Program-made: the position numbers and the translations under genes
Shown: positions 52,876 through 62,358 of the stretch, one piece after another
Layout of the letters: every line of letters starts with the position of its first letter
How positions within the stretch are numbered: position 1 is the stretch's first letter
Origin: Dyadobacter flavalbus
Lineage (GTDB): Bacteria; Bacteroidota; Bacteroidia; Cytophagales; Spirosomataceae
Length of the DNA: 64,000 bases
Assembly: GCF_006149045.1 (NCBI RefSeq)
Contig: NZ_VBSN01000038.1
Coordinates: 434,001-498,000 of the forward strand
Direction: 5' to 3'
The notes under the pieces: generated by a model
What the model saw: the letters and a program-made list of their open reading frames with translations, nothing else
Databases searched by the model: none
Told to the model about the DNA's origin: nothing

Positions 52876-55326
52876 TCAGTCCCTGAAAATCCGGCTGGCT
52901 GCCAGGTTGCTGGCCGCAGTTGTAAAGGCAACAATCGTGATCAGACTGACCGGCATCAGAATGGCCGCAAGTACGGGCGATAACTTCCCGCCGATGGCAA
53001 AGAAAAGTCCCAGGATATTGTAGATCACGGAAACAGCGAAACTGGCCTTGATGATTTTCTGTCCCGACCGTGCCAGCCGGATGAATGCGGGCAAGCGCGA
53101 AAGCTGACGGCCTTCCATGATCATATCGCAGGAGGGTGAGAAATTACCGGTATCGTCAGAAACAGCCATGCCTACATTGCTCTGCCGCAATGCGCCTGCG
53201 TCATTCAGGCCGTCGCCGATCATCAGCACATTCCTGTTCTCCCTGTTTTGCAGGGTTTTGATGAATTCCAGTTTTTCATCCGGTTTCCGGTTAAAATGAA
53301 GCATTGCTTCGTTGCCGAAAACCCCGCTTAAAAAAGGCTGGTCGGCAGGCTTGTCGCCCGAGAGCAGAAAAGTTTTAAAACCGCATTTCTGAAGGGCTGA
53401 AATGGCTTCCGGCAGATTATCGCGGTACTGGACCCGGATTGCAAAATACCCGAGCACTACCTGATCCATGGAAACATAAACCCTGGAAAATGACAAGTCG
53501 TTACTGTTTTCAGAAGGCGCACCGACCCAAGCCGCAGAGCCGAGCCGGATTTCCTGTTTTCCCCAAAGCACTTCAATGCCCGCTCCGCTGACTTCTGCAT
53601 AATTTCCCAGGCTTCGCTTGCTGAGCTGGATATGGCCAAGATTTCCCACGATCATGCGGCTCAGCGGGTGTGATGACTGGGCGGCAACAGTCCTGATAAT
53701 AACCAGCTCGTCTTCGGATAATTCTTTTCCGACAAACTGTACGTCGGCTTCTTCGGACCGGGTAATGGTGCCTGTTTTGTCAAAAACAACCGTATCAATG
53801 TGCGACAAGCATTCGACGGCATCGGCATTCTTCGGATAGCAGCGGTTTATACCAAAAAGACTCAGAATATTCCCGTTGGTAAAAGTGGAGGAAAACAGCA
53901 GGCCGCACGGACAAGCTACCAGCAGACAGGTCGTAAATGCCCGGAATGCCGTTTCAGGATCTTTTTTAACAAAATACCAAATGAGAAATGTAACCGTGGC
54001 AATGATCAGGACGATGACCGAAAAGTAGCGGTTGATCCGGGCGGACAGGGTTTTGTTCTGATCTTCTTTTTCCCTCGAAAAGGCGTCATTGTTCCAGAGC
54101 TGGGTCAAATAACTCTGGGAAACTTTCCTCAGCACTTCCAGTTGAATGGCCGTTCCCGTCTGTTTTCCGCCTGCATAAACCGTATCGCCTTTTTTCCGCG
54201 AAACAGGTTCCGCTTCGCCGGAAACAAAGCTGTAATCAATCCAAGCTTCCGGACTGAGCAGCACAGCGTCCGCCGGGATCAGTTCTGCATTTCGGACCAG
54301 TACAATGTCGCCCGGTGCCAGCCCAGTAATCGGTGTGCGGGCTTCCGTACCGTCTTTGAGTACAGAAACACCAACCGGAAAATAGGATTTGTAATCCCGG
54401 TCAAAGGAAATGCCGTCATACGTTTTGTCCTGAAAAAAACGGCCGGTCAGCATAAAAAAAACAGCGCCGGTCAGGGAATCGAAGTAACCCGGGCCGGTTC
54501 CGGAGAGAATCTGATACAGGCTCAGCCCGAAAATACTGAGCAAAGCCAGCACAATCGGTGCGTCGATATTCAGGTATTTGCCTTTCAGCGCAGACCAGGC
54601 CGATTTGAAAAAATCACCGGCACAATAAAGCAGTACCGGAATGCTCAGAGCCAGATTCAGGAAACCGAAAGTAACCCGCAGGTTTTGATCCGAACCCGTA
54701 TTTCCCAGGTGAAAATATTCCGGAAAGCTCAGCATCATGATATTGCCGAAACAAAATCCTGCAATGCCGATTTTATACAACCGCGTACGGTTCCACTTTT
54801 TGATCTGCCGGTCTCCGAGGTCGTTCAAACTGATATAAGGCTCGTAACCGATCCGCGAAATCAATGCTGCCAGCTCGCTGAGTCTGATCTTTTCAGTTTC
54901 AAATGTAATTCTGACCTTTTTTTCAGGAAAATTAACCACCGAACTTCTGACCGCCGGATTGAATTTATACAACTGTTCCAGCAGCCAGATGCACGAGCTG
55001 CAATGCATGCCGGGAATATGCCAGTTGACCCGCGATAATTGATGGTCTGTAAATTCGATTATTTTTCCGCTGACTTCCGGCAGTTCCAGATAATCGTATT
55101 TGCCGTTGAAGTATGCTTTGTCAGGCGAAATTCCGGTAGCGCCTTCCACGGCATAGTAACCGCATAAATCACTTTCTTTTAAAATATCGTACACATTGAA
55201 ACAGCCATTACAGCAGAACTCATGCCCGTCTGCAATGATTATTTCTTCCCGGCATTCCTCGCCGCAGTGGTAACAGATGTGTCTGGCAGCAGTTTCCTGC
55301 TTCCTATCTTCATTTAAAACATTCAT
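52876..55326 (-). CDS. ccoI: Copper-transporting P1B-type ATPase CcoI (FixI)
   Basis: Heavy-metal ATPase of 816 residues that exports copper for cbb3 maturation. The N-terminus has a cysteine-rich metal-binding segment (CYHCGEEC, then FCCNGCFNVYDIL). An HMA domain with GMHCSSC lies at about 105-113, then eight membrane helices with CPCG in helix 6 near residue 470. Phosphorylation motif DKTGT is near 513, and the hinge motif GDGLNDAG precedes the last two helices. It is the first gene of the cco run and has a TGAT-N4-ATCA site about 105 bases upstream. Confidence 0.94.
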   Translation of the reverse strand: MNVLNEDRKQETAARHICYHCGEECREEIIIADGHEFCCNGCFNVYDILKESDLCGYYAVEGATGISPDKAYFNGKYDYLELPEVSGKIIEFTDHQLSRVNWHIPGMHCSSCIWLLEQLYKFNPAVRSSVVNFPEKKVRITFETEKIRLSELAALISRIGYEPYISLNDLGDRQIKKWNRTRLYKIGIAGFCFGNIMMLSFPEYFHLGNTGSDQNLRVTFGFLNLALSIPVLLYCAGDFFKSAWSALKGKYLNIDAPIVLALLSIFGLSLYQILSGTGPGYFDSLTGAVFFMLTGRFFQDKTYDGISFDRDYKSYFPVGVSVLKDGTEARTPITGLAPGDIVLVRNAELIPADAVLLSPEAWIDYSFVSGEAEPVSRKKGDTVYAGGKQTGTAIQLEVLRKVSQSYLTQLWNNDAFSREKEDQNKTLSARINRYFSVIVLIIATVTFLIWYFVKKDPETAFRAFTTCLLVACPCGLLFSSTFTNGNILSLFGINRCYPKNADAVECLSHIDTVVFDKTGTITRSEEADVQFVGKELSEDELVIIRTVAAQSSHPLSRMIVGNLGHIQLSKRSLGNYAEVSGAGIEVLWGKQEIRLGSAAWVGAPSENSNDLSFSRVYVSMDQVVLGYFAIRVQYRDNLPEAISALQKCGFKTFLLSGDKPADQPFLSGVFGNEAMLHFNRKPDEKLEFIKTLQNRENRNVLMIGDGLNDAGALRQSNVGMAVSDDTGNFSPSCDMIMEGRQLSRLPAFIRLARSGQKIIKASFAVSVIYNILGLFFAIGGKLSPVLAAILMPVSLITIVAFTTAASNLAASRIFRD

Positions 55327-55430
55327 GAGTGCATCAGCATAACTTCAAACCGTTGAACAGGCAGCTTAACTGCCCAGTAAAGGTGCTGAATACGGGTTTT
55401 TGCAGAGATGACAGCCGTGGGCACGATGGA

Positions 55431-55442
55431 TGATTTTCATCA
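55431..55442 (-). promoter_or_regulatory. Fnr/Crp-like site upstream of ccoI
   Basis: TGATTTTCATCA has perfect TGAT-N4-ATCA half-sites, the core of Fnr-type sites (TTGAT-N4-ATCAA). Its centre is 110 bases before the ccoI ATG. A class II site would place the transcript start near 55395. Confidence 0.55.
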
Positions 55443-55513
55443 GCAGCGCAAAAAAGACGCGACAGAATCAATCCGTTTTTCCGGCGGGGATAGTATCGGA
55501 ACAGACGAGCTGA

Positions 55514-56182
55514 TTATCCGTTCCGTGCTATCCGGAAGCCCAGATCGTCAATTTTGAATTTGGCAGGATGGCTTCGTCTGCGCGTTGTTGCCATAATGCT
55601 CCTTTCAGGATCAGCCCATCCACCGCCCCGAAAAATACGATAGGAGCCGTACACATCCGTATCGTAGTAATCAGAACACCATTCCCAGACATTTCCCAAC
55701 ATATCATGAAGCCCCCATTGGTTCGGCATTTTCCGGCCAACCGGCTGGGTCATCTGTCCGGAATTGTCCCTGAACCAGGCAATATCTTCCAGATCGCCAT
55801 ACCTGATCTGCCCTGTTCCGGCTTTGCATGCATACTCCCATTCTGCTTCGACAGGCATCCGGTAGCCATTGGCGTGTTCATGAAACACACATGAATGATC
55901 CTCCGTGTTTAATGTATAGCATGGCTGCAAACCGCTGCTTTCCGAGAGCAGGTTGCAAAATTCGGCAGCTTCCATCCAGGACACATTTTCGACCGGTCGT
56001 CTGGGATGCAGAAAAAGGCTGGGATTTTTTCCCGTGATCCGGAAATACAGATCCTGCGTAACCGGGTACTTTGCAAGCCGGAAACCGGATATAGCTGCTG
56101 TCCAGCTTTGCTTTTTTCTATCGTCGCGAAGGGAAATGACGCCCGAAGGAATTGGTAACAATGGATAATCACTGATTAACAT
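55514..56182 (-). CDS. SUMF1-fold (formylglycine-generating-enzyme-like) protein lacking catalytic cysteines
   Basis: A 222-residue protein of the FGE-sulfatase fold. Visible motifs are YPVTQDLYFRITGKNPS, RPVENVSWMEAAEFCNLLS, RMPVEAEWEYACKAGTG, GLHDMLGNVWEWCSDYY and RIFRGGGWADPERSIMATTRRR. True FGE has two cysteines after the RGGS strand that bind copper; here that stretch has none, so it is probably a binding or accessory protein like the EgtB/PvdO relatives. No signal peptide is clear. It lies upstream of ccoI on the same strand but is separated by 187 bases. Confidence 0.82.
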   Translation of the reverse strand: MLISDYPLLPIPSGVISLRDDRKKQSWTAAISGFRLAKYPVTQDLYFRITGKNPSLFLHPRRPVENVSWMEAAEFCNLLSESSGLQPCYTLNTEDHSCVFHEHANGYRMPVEAEWEYACKAGTGQIRYGDLEDIAWFRDNSGQMTQPVGRKMPNQWGLHDMLGNVWEWCSDYYDTDVYGSYRIFRGGGWADPERSIMATTRRRSHPAKFKIDDLGFRIARNG

Positions 56183-56460
56183 GATAATGGGTCCGAGGTT
56201 GAAACATTACAGCGAGAAATTGAAACGTACATGCCGTTTGCTTGATTCCATCATCCTGGACAAATGAGCAAACGGCGCCTGTCCTTGCTGCACCAACATG
56301 GATGCCGGATCCATATATACATGCTGAATCCGCGTACCGTCATAACAAAACGCCATTCAGCTGAGAACAAAAAAGCGGTTGTTAAGCGTGAAAAAAATAC
56401 GTTACGACTACTTCCCGCTTCCAGTTCCAACGCAGGATTGTCAATTTTGTACTGTCAGAA

Positions 56461-56967
56461 ATGAATTATTGGAGACAGAACAGAATCGTAAATAATCAGG
56501 TTGAATCCATGTTGACAGAAATCATTCAACAATCGATCGCGAAAAGTGTGCTGTGCTGGCTGGCCACGGTGTCGGAGGACGGAATGCCGAATGTTTCGCC
56601 CAAGGAAATATTTTCGCATTATGAAGGAAGTATCATTATTGCGGATGTAGCCTCGCCTCAAACAGTCCGCAACATCAGGACAAACAACAAAGTTTGTATA
56701 TCCTTTATAGATATACTGATTCAAAAAGGATATCAACTGAAAGGCACCGCAAGCCTGCTGGATCAATCTTCACCGGCGTACGGCAACATGGAAAAAGTGC
56801 TTTTGAAAATAACGCAGGGGCTTTTTCCTTTTACGACCATCATCCGGATAAACGTGGAATTTGCCAAGCCGATCATCGCTCCCCGGTACATGTTGTTTCC
56901 CGGAACAACGGAAGAGGAACAGTATGAAAGTGCGTTGAAAACATATGGTCTGAATCGTCATTTATGA
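56461..56967 (+). CDS. Pyridoxamine 5'-phosphate oxidase-like flavin-binding protein
   Basis: Split-barrel FMN-binding fold of up to 168 residues. SKVLCWLATVSEDGMPNVSPKEIF-like text marks the family strand and turn, followed by IIIADVASPQTVRNIRTNNKVCISFID. The first 16 residues before MLTEIIQQS (ATG at 56509) may not belong to the protein. It overlaps the AraC gene by four bases (ATGA), so the two are translationally coupled. Function of this subgroup is undefined. Confidence 0.85.
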   Translation: MNYWRQNRIVNNQVESMLTEIIQQSIAKSVLCWLATVSEDGMPNVSPKEIFSHYEGSIIIADVASPQTVRNIRTNNKVCISFIDILIQKGYQLKGTASLLDQSSPAYGNMEKVLLKITQGLFPFTTIIRINVEFAKPIIAPRYMLFPGTTEEEQYESALKTYGLNRHL

Positions 56968-57872
56968 TTAATCCAAAACAAACCATGCAAATTTCCTATG
57001 AAAATGAACAGCTTTACCCCACGCAGGTCCCGGCGGTATTTGCAGACAATCAGTTGTACCGGTTTTATGAGCAATCAGCCGTGCTGCATTCACATGCATC
57101 CTGTGTACATTGGTTTGATTTTGAGACGAATCGTGCCCATAAACTGAGCGTTCATTATCCTGATCCGCTCTACAAACTGGTACTTTGTATTGCCGGCAAT
57201 GCAAGATCGGTGCCCGGAATGGCTCGGGAATACTGTTTCAGTACGGGGCAGGCACTTTTTTACAAGACTGAGGAAGAACCATATACTTCACTGCTGGCTG
57301 CCAATACGGCATTCAAAGTCATTCACATTCATTTGTCTGAATGGCATATCGGGATGCTTCAGAATGAACTGCCGGTACTTTTTGAAAAACCCGTCGGGGC
57401 AATGGCTCTCTCTTCCGAATGTGCCGCTGCATTTTTACAGTTAAAAACCATTTCGAAGGAAAATCCCGGACTGCTTCGCTTGTTTGAAGAAAAACTGATA
57501 ACAGACCAGTTCTTTAACCTGGCCTCGCAGATCCTCCCGCGCAGCAGAGAAAAGGACATTTTACAGGAAGCGATCTGGCACATGCACCAGTCAAGCCGAT
57601 ACCTGACCATTTCCGAATTGGCGCATCGGTGCGGAACGAACAGTTTTCGTATTAAACAACTTTTCCGTGAAGAGCTGCGCAGCTCCGTTTTTCAATACCA
57701 GTCGGACCTGCAAATGGCGCGTGCGGCCCGGCTGCTGCTGGATACGGCATTACCCGTTGCACAGGTAAGCCTGCAATGTGGTTACGAAAGTGCTGCCGCT
57801 TTCTCCAATGCATTTACAAAAAAGTACGGCATGCGGCCGCTGGCTTTCAAAAATGCCCGATTGCGCAAGTAA
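56964..57872 (+). CDS. AraC-family transcriptional regulator
   Basis: A 302-residue regulator with an N-terminal sensing domain (cupin-like, YRFYEQSAVLHSHASCVHWFDFE) and a C-terminal AraC domain (about 205-300): ISELAHRCGTNSFRIKQLFREEL and PVAQVSLQCGYESAAAFSNAFTKKYG. A start at 56985 (MQISYENEQ) is possible, but the ATGA overlap with the preceding gene favours 56964. It probably controls this pair or the MDR gene downstream. Confidence 0.92.
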   Translation: MINPKQTMQISYENEQLYPTQVPAVFADNQLYRFYEQSAVLHSHASCVHWFDFETNRAHKLSVHYPDPLYKLVLCIAGNARSVPGMAREYCFSTGQALFYKTEEEPYTSLLAANTAFKVIHIHLSEWHIGMLQNELPVLFEKPVGAMALSSECAAAFLQLKTISKENPGLLRLFEEKLITDQFFNLASQILPRSREKDILQEAIWHMHQSSRYLTISELAHRCGTNSFRIKQLFREELRSSVFQYQSDLQMARAARLLLDTALPVAQVSLQCGYESAAAFSNAFTKKYGMRPLAFKNARLRK

Positions 57873-57911
57873 TGCTCCCGATCTGACAAACCGGTCCGTC
57901 AGGCATCCTGT

Positions 57912-57919
57912 TACATTTG
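57912..57919 (+). promoter_or_regulatory. Bacteroidota -7 box for MDR oxidoreductase gene
   Basis: TACATTTG fits TAnnTTTG and lies 17 bases before the ATG at 57937. It supports that start over the longer frame from 57778, which overlaps the AraC gene. Confidence 0.45.
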
Positions 57920-57936
57920 CTCAAAAATCAGGAAGC

Positions 57937-58926
57937 ATGAAAGCAAATGTAATTACTGCACACGGTCCGGCCCGGGCTGTTTTTGAAATCCGTGAAATGC
58001 CGGAGCCAGTTGCCACGGCTGACGATCTGATTATCAAAGTGCTCACTACGAGTGTCAACCCGCTCGACTGCCGCATCCGGAACAAGGCCTCCGTTCCGCG
58101 CGACCTGCCTCTTATCCTCGGCTTCGACGTCTGCGGCGTGGTGGTTGAAAAAGGCAGTAATGTCAGGGGTTTTAAGATCGGCGACCGGGTGACAGGCTCT
58201 CCTACTCCATTCCGGAGCGGCGCAAATGCATCCTATGTCGCCGTTGATTACCGCTCCTGCGCTTTGGCGGGAAGACTTACTGACGAGATTGCGGCTGCGA
58301 TTCCGCTCGCAGGCATAACGGCATTTGAAGCATTGCTGGACAGACTGCACATCCGGAGCGGCAACCTGGTTGTGATTCACGCAGGAGCAGGCGGAGTCGG
58401 GCATATGGCGGTGCAGATTGCCAAATATGTGGGCTGTAAAGTCATAACCACAGCCAGCCGGGAGGAATCGCTGGAATACTGTACCAGTGAGCTCGGCGCC
58501 GACTACGTTCTGAATTATCGTGAGCAGGACATAAAAGCAGCCGTAATGGATCTGAGCGAGGGAAAGGGAGCTGCGCTGATTCTGGATACCGTCGGAGGTT
58601 CTACATTCAGCCAATGCATTGATTATGCAGCCATTACCGGACATATTTGCACGATTTTGCCTGTTTCAACGAATGCACAGGAAGGTTATCAGCTGCTTTT
58701 AAAGAACATTACAGTAAGTTACCAGTTTATGGGCGGGCCATCCCGCAACCCTTTGAATAACCGGCAAGGCATTATTCTGAAACGGCTGGTAGAAATGACG
58801 GAAGGCGGCACATTGCGGCCACATGTGTCAAAGGTTTATCCTTTGAAAGAGCTGGCTCTGGCGCATGAGCAAATAGAAACCGGGCATACAACGGGTAAAA
58901 TTATCATTCGTGTGAATAACAATTAA
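57937..58926 (+). CDS. MDR-family NADPH:quinone reductase-like oxidoreductase
   Basis: Zinc-independent medium-chain dehydrogenase/reductase of 329 residues. The GroES-like N-terminal domain has VNPLDCRIRN, LILGFDVCGVVVEKGSNV and KIGDRV. The Rossmann domain has VVIHAGAGGVGHMAVQIAKYVGCKVITT, the AGGVG nucleotide motif. LDTVGGSTF and a C-terminal LALAHEQIETGHTTGKIII complete it. Substrates of the group are quinones and activated alkenes. It is on the same strand as the AraC gene, 64 bases after it. Confidence 0.92.
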   Translation: MKANVITAHGPARAVFEIREMPEPVATADDLIIKVLTTSVNPLDCRIRNKASVPRDLPLILGFDVCGVVVEKGSNVRGFKIGDRVTGSPTPFRSGANASYVAVDYRSCALAGRLTDEIAAAIPLAGITAFEALLDRLHIRSGNLVVIHAGAGGVGHMAVQIAKYVGCKVITTASREESLEYCTSELGADYVLNYREQDIKAAVMDLSEGKGAALILDTVGGSTFSQCIDYAAITGHICTILPVSTNAQEGYQLLLKNITVSYQFMGGPSRNPLNNRQGIILKRLVEMTEGGTLRPHVSKVYPLKELALAHEQIETGHTTGKIIIRVNNN

Positions 58927-58949
58927 CATCATCTTCGCAATAAAATCCC

Positions 58950-59393
58950 ATGCAGTTCATTATTTCAGCATTATCCGGACCTGATTACCCCGAAGTCATT
59001 TTCGTCTGGGAAGCCTCTGTGCGTGCCAGCCATCATTTTCTTGCAGAGGCTGACATTCAATATTACAAACCTGTGATTGTTACGGATTACCTGCCTGTGC
59101 TTGATCTGTTCGGCATTCGTCATGCATCCGGCGGACTTGCCGGCTTTATCGGGATCGCTGGCCGTAAAATTGAAATGCTTTTTGTACACCCGGACGATTT
59201 CGGGAAAGGTATCGGCAAGGCACTGTGTCAATATGCCGTTCGGGAACTACGGGCATCCGAAGTGGATGTCAATGAGGATAATCCGGGAGCATGCCAGTTT
59301 TATACAAAAATGGGCTTTGAAGTTACAGGCCGTTCTCCGGTCGATCCAGGCGGAAAACCTTTTCCCATCCTGCATTTAGCTATGAAAGCGTAG
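58950..59393 (+). CDS. GNAT-family N-acetyltransferase
   Basis: A 147-residue acetyltransferase. Acetyl-CoA motif A reads MLFVHPDDFGKGIGKALCQYAV (Q/R-x-x-G-x-G/A variant GKGIGKA). Motif B is VDVNEDNPGACQFYTKMGFEVTGRSPVD. Acceptor substrate is unknown. It follows the MDR gene by 23 bases and is probably in the same transcript. Confidence 0.9.
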   Translation: MQFIISALSGPDYPEVIFVWEASVRASHHFLAEADIQYYKPVIVTDYLPVLDLFGIRHASGGLAGFIGIAGRKIEMLFVHPDDFGKGIGKALCQYAVRELRASEVDVNEDNPGACQFYTKMGFEVTGRSPVDPGGKPFPILHLAMKA

Positions 59394-59497
59394 CTGAACT
59401 TGCATTTACCGAATGAAAGTATGTTTGTTGCCAATCAGCCGAACCTACATCCTGCACCTTTGTCACTGCGATAAAAAATCATGGTTTTCATCATCAA

Positions 59498-61228
59498 TCA
59501 GGCTTTCGGAAGCTTGAAAAAAAACGTGCTGCCCATTCCGATTTCACTGTTTACCCCGATATGGCCGCCCTGCGCTTCAATGAACTCTTTGCTGATTGCC
59601 AGACCAAGTCCCGTACCCGTTTTCGCGCTGCCGGGAACCTGAAAGTAACGGTTGAAAATCTTGGCGCGGTAACGGCTGTCTATGCCCTGCCCTTCATCCT
59701 TTACCGAAAACTGTACGCCATTTTCATGCTGCTGAATGGCAATATGAATCTGTCCGGACTGCTGTGAATAGCGGATTGCGTTCGTCAGGAAATTGATGAG
59801 AACCCAGGCTGTCTTTTCCGTGTCGGCTTTTACTTCCGGCAGGTTTTCTTCCTTGTCAACATGCAGGCTGATCTGCTTTTGCTCGGCCTGCACTTTCACG
59901 GCTTCCACCGCATATTCCAGTATCTGAGCCGGATCGGACTGCTGGATACTGAGCTGGATGTTGCCCGTTTCCACCTGTGACATATTCAGCAGTTCACCTG
60001 TTATTTTCAAAAGCCGGTTACTGTCCTCTTTGATGCTTTCGATCAGTTGCTGCTGTTCCGGATTGATATGCCCGGTATTCTGGTTTTCAAGCAGCAGCAG
60101 GCTCATTTTGATTGACGCAATCGGCGTTTTTAGTTCATGGGAAACGGTAGCGATGAAGTTGGTCTTGGCAAAATCCAGTTCCTTGAACGGTGTGATGTTT
60201 TTCAGAATTATGACATGCCCGATCAGCTTTTTATCCTTTTCTCCGGTCGGCTTGATCGTGATATTGACTATTTCCTTCTCAAAATAACTTTCCTTGTTGT
60301 CGGCGTAAATTTTAAGCGGAACCGAGGAAAGTACTTCTGTATTTTCATGCTGCGGCAAATCGTTGACAAGCGATCGCACCAGATCGTTATTCTCAGCAAT
60401 GTCCTGTGCTGTTCTGCCCATTATTTCTTCAGGCCGCAAACCGGAAATTTTGATTGCCTCGTTGTTGATGAACAGAATGGTCCTGTTTTCATCCAGGCCG
60501 ATAACGGGTTCATGCATGTTGTTGATCAGCGTCTCAATCCGCATCTTCTCGGTCAGGATTTTGGAAAGGTTACTGTTATTGTATTCTTCCAGCTTTTCGG
60601 CCATCGTGTTGAAAGAGTCGGCCAGCTCGCCGAATTCGTTTTTGCTTCGGTAATTTACCCGTTGTGAATAGTTTTTGGCTGCAATCTCTTTAATACTGGC
60701 TGTGAGTTCCTTAATTGGATTTGCGATATTGCCCGGCAGATTGACAAGCAGCGTCATCGCAACCAGGAAACAGAGCGTACTGGAAATGACAATCCATGTA
60801 TTCCCGGTTCTGGCTGTCTGATTGGCAACATTGCTTTTACGTTCAATTGCATTCATATTCAGCTCCATAAGCCGGAATATATCCTTTCGTATCAACAAAT
60901 GAAGCTGGGTATCCTGAGGATTTGCTTTCAGCATGGCCAGTCTCTGAGCGATCTGTTCAGTTGCCTGCCCTTCTCCTTTCTCGGTGACGTTCTGTTCCTG
61001 AAGGTTCAGGTTTTTTTCAAAGGCTGTGATCCCGTCCTGCTCCTGCTGCATAAGATCCAGGGCCGCAATCATATTTTTACCATATTCGAGCGAATTGTAA
61101 TTATCCACAAGAATATTCTCTGTATCGCTCTTTAATGCATTGATGTTGCTGATTCCTACCGTTGACAGCAGCAGGATCATCAAAAACAGGAGGCCGATGC
61201 CCAGTCTTAGTTTGGTTTTGATACTCAT
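59498..61228 (-). CDS. HAMP-PAS sensor histidine kinase paired with KdpD sensor
   Basis: Membrane kinase of 576 residues. Helix 1 is at about 7-30. A periplasmic helical region (30-145) and helix 2 (about 147-170) follow. HAMP is at about 170-225, PAS at about 235-345 (NMHEPVIGLDENRTILFINNEAIKISGLRPEE). HisKA has His364 in FIATVSHELKTPIASIK, and the HATPase domain has NFLTNAIRYS, DEGQGI and GTGLGLAIS. The ATG overlaps the KdpD stop by one base (TGATG), so the two are coupled. It probably supplies the kinase part that is missing from the short KdpD. Confidence 0.92.
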   Translation of the reverse strand: MSIKTKLRLGIGLLFLMILLLSTVGISNINALKSDTENILVDNYNSLEYGKNMIAALDLMQQEQDGITAFEKNLNLQEQNVTEKGEGQATEQIAQRLAMLKANPQDTQLHLLIRKDIFRLMELNMNAIERKSNVANQTARTGNTWIVISSTLCFLVAMTLLVNLPGNIANPIKELTASIKEIAAKNYSQRVNYRSKNEFGELADSFNTMAEKLEEYNNSNLSKILTEKMRIETLINNMHEPVIGLDENRTILFINNEAIKISGLRPEEIMGRTAQDIAENNDLVRSLVNDLPQHENTEVLSSVPLKIYADNKESYFEKEIVNITIKPTGEKDKKLIGHVIILKNITPFKELDFAKTNFIATVSHELKTPIASIKMSLLLLENQNTGHINPEQQQLIESIKEDSNRLLKITGELLNMSQVETGNIQLSIQQSDPAQILEYAVEAVKVQAEQKQISLHVDKEENLPEVKADTEKTAWVLINFLTNAIRYSQQSGQIHIAIQQHENGVQFSVKDEGQGIDSRYRAKIFNRYFQVPGSAKTGTGLGLAISKEFIEAQGGHIGVNSEIGMGSTFFFKLPKA

Positions 61229-62358
61229 CAGGACAGAATAACAAGGTCAATTTCAGAAACGGAAAGTTTTTTTAAAAGCTGGTTAAATATATTGGTTGCC
61301 AGAATAACACGAAAAAGGTTCATATGCGGCTTGCCGATGCAAATGGTCGTAACTTGTCTCTGTTCGGCTACTTCCATAATGACTTTTGACACATGCGGGC
61401 TTTCCACGCGGACAATTTCACCGCCGAGTTCAGTAGCCAGCTTGAAGTTATTGATCAGGTGCCGCTGTTTGACGAGCGTAATTTTGTCGGTGTTTTCTTT
61501 TGGCGTCTGCACGTACAGCAGAATCCACGGGCTGTTGTAATAACTGGCCAGGCGTGCTGTTTTGCGGATCACGTTCCTGGCTGTAACCGCATTGCTGCTG
61601 ATGCATGCCATAAACCGGTTGGGTTTCAGTGCGGACAGGCCCCGGGAAGAAATCTGCGTTTCTACTTTCCGGACTACCTGACTGGCTACTTCCTTCAAGG
61701 CAAGTTCGCGCAGCTGCAGGATATTATTCGGTGTAAAAAAATTGCCCAGTGCTGTCTGCACTTTTTCAGGCGCATAGATTTTCCCTTCTTTCAGACGTGT
61801 GATCAGCTCGTCGGCCGTCAGGTCAATATTCACGACTTCATCCGCCGCTGCCAGTACGCTGTCCGGAATCCGCTCCTTTACCTCCACGCCGGTAATGTCC
61901 TTGATTTCTTCATTCAGGCTTTCTATGTGCTGGATATTGACCGCGCTGATTACGTTGATGCCCGCGTCGAGGATATCCATGACATCCTGCCAGCGTTTGT
62001 CGTTTTTACTTCCTTCAATGTTCGAATGCGCAAGCTCGTCAATAATGACAATTTCAGGCCGCAAGCTGATGACCGCCTGAATGTCAAGCTCTTCCAGTTC
62101 TTTTCCTTTGTAAAACAGTTTCCGCCTTGGAATAACCGGCAATCCTTCCAGCAGCTCGTGCGTTTCCCTGCGGTTATGCGTTTCAATGTAGCCGATCTTC
62201 ACATCGATCCCGTTCCGCAACAGGGTATGCGCTTCCTGCAGCATCCGGAAAGTTTTGCCTACACCGGCGCTCATGCCGATGTAGACTTTGAATTTGCCTT
62301 TGCGCGACTGCTGGATCAGTTCCAGAAAATGCCTGACGTGATTTTCTTTTTCTGTCAT
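61228..62358 (-). CDS. kdpD: KdpD sensor part (KdpD N-terminal and USP domains only)
   Basis: A 376-residue protein matching the cytosolic N-terminal half of KdpD (full-length KdpD has about 900). Residues 20-230 are the KdpD domain with Walker A GMSAGVGKT (28-36), IGYIETHNRRET and Walker B-like IIDELAHSN. Residues about 245-376 are a universal-stress-like domain (RFMACISSNAVTARNVIRKTARLA, TTICIGKPHM). The membrane helices and kinase are absent and appear in the next gene as a different HAMP-PAS kinase. Its ATG directly follows the porin TAA. It should sense potassium or turgor signals for kdp expression. Confidence 0.93.
   Translation of the reverse strand: MTEKENHVRHFLELIQQSRKGKFKVYIGMSAGVGKTFRMLQEAHTLLRNGIDVKIGYIETHNRRETHELLEGLPVIPRRKLFYKGKELEELDIQAVISLRPEIVIIDELAHSNIEGSKNDKRWQDVMDILDAGINVISAVNIQHIESLNEEIKDITGVEVKERIPDSVLAAADEVVNIDLTADELITRLKEGKIYAPEKVQTALGNFFTPNNILQLRELALKEVASQVVRKVETQISSRGLSALKPNRFMACISSNAVTARNVIRKTARLASYYNSPWILLYVQTPKENTDKITLVKQRHLINNFKLATELGGEIVRVESPHVSKVIMEVAEQRQVTTICIGKPHMNLFRVILATNIFNQLLKKLSVSEIDLVILS

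Noticed and set aside
53800..55038. 412-codon plus-strand ORF opposite ccoI
   Set aside because: It lies wholly inside a clear P-type ATPase gene on the other strand.
57778..57936. N-terminal extension of the MDR oxidoreductase frame
   Set aside because: It overlaps the AraC gene and family homology begins at the ATG at 57937, which has a -7 box upstream.
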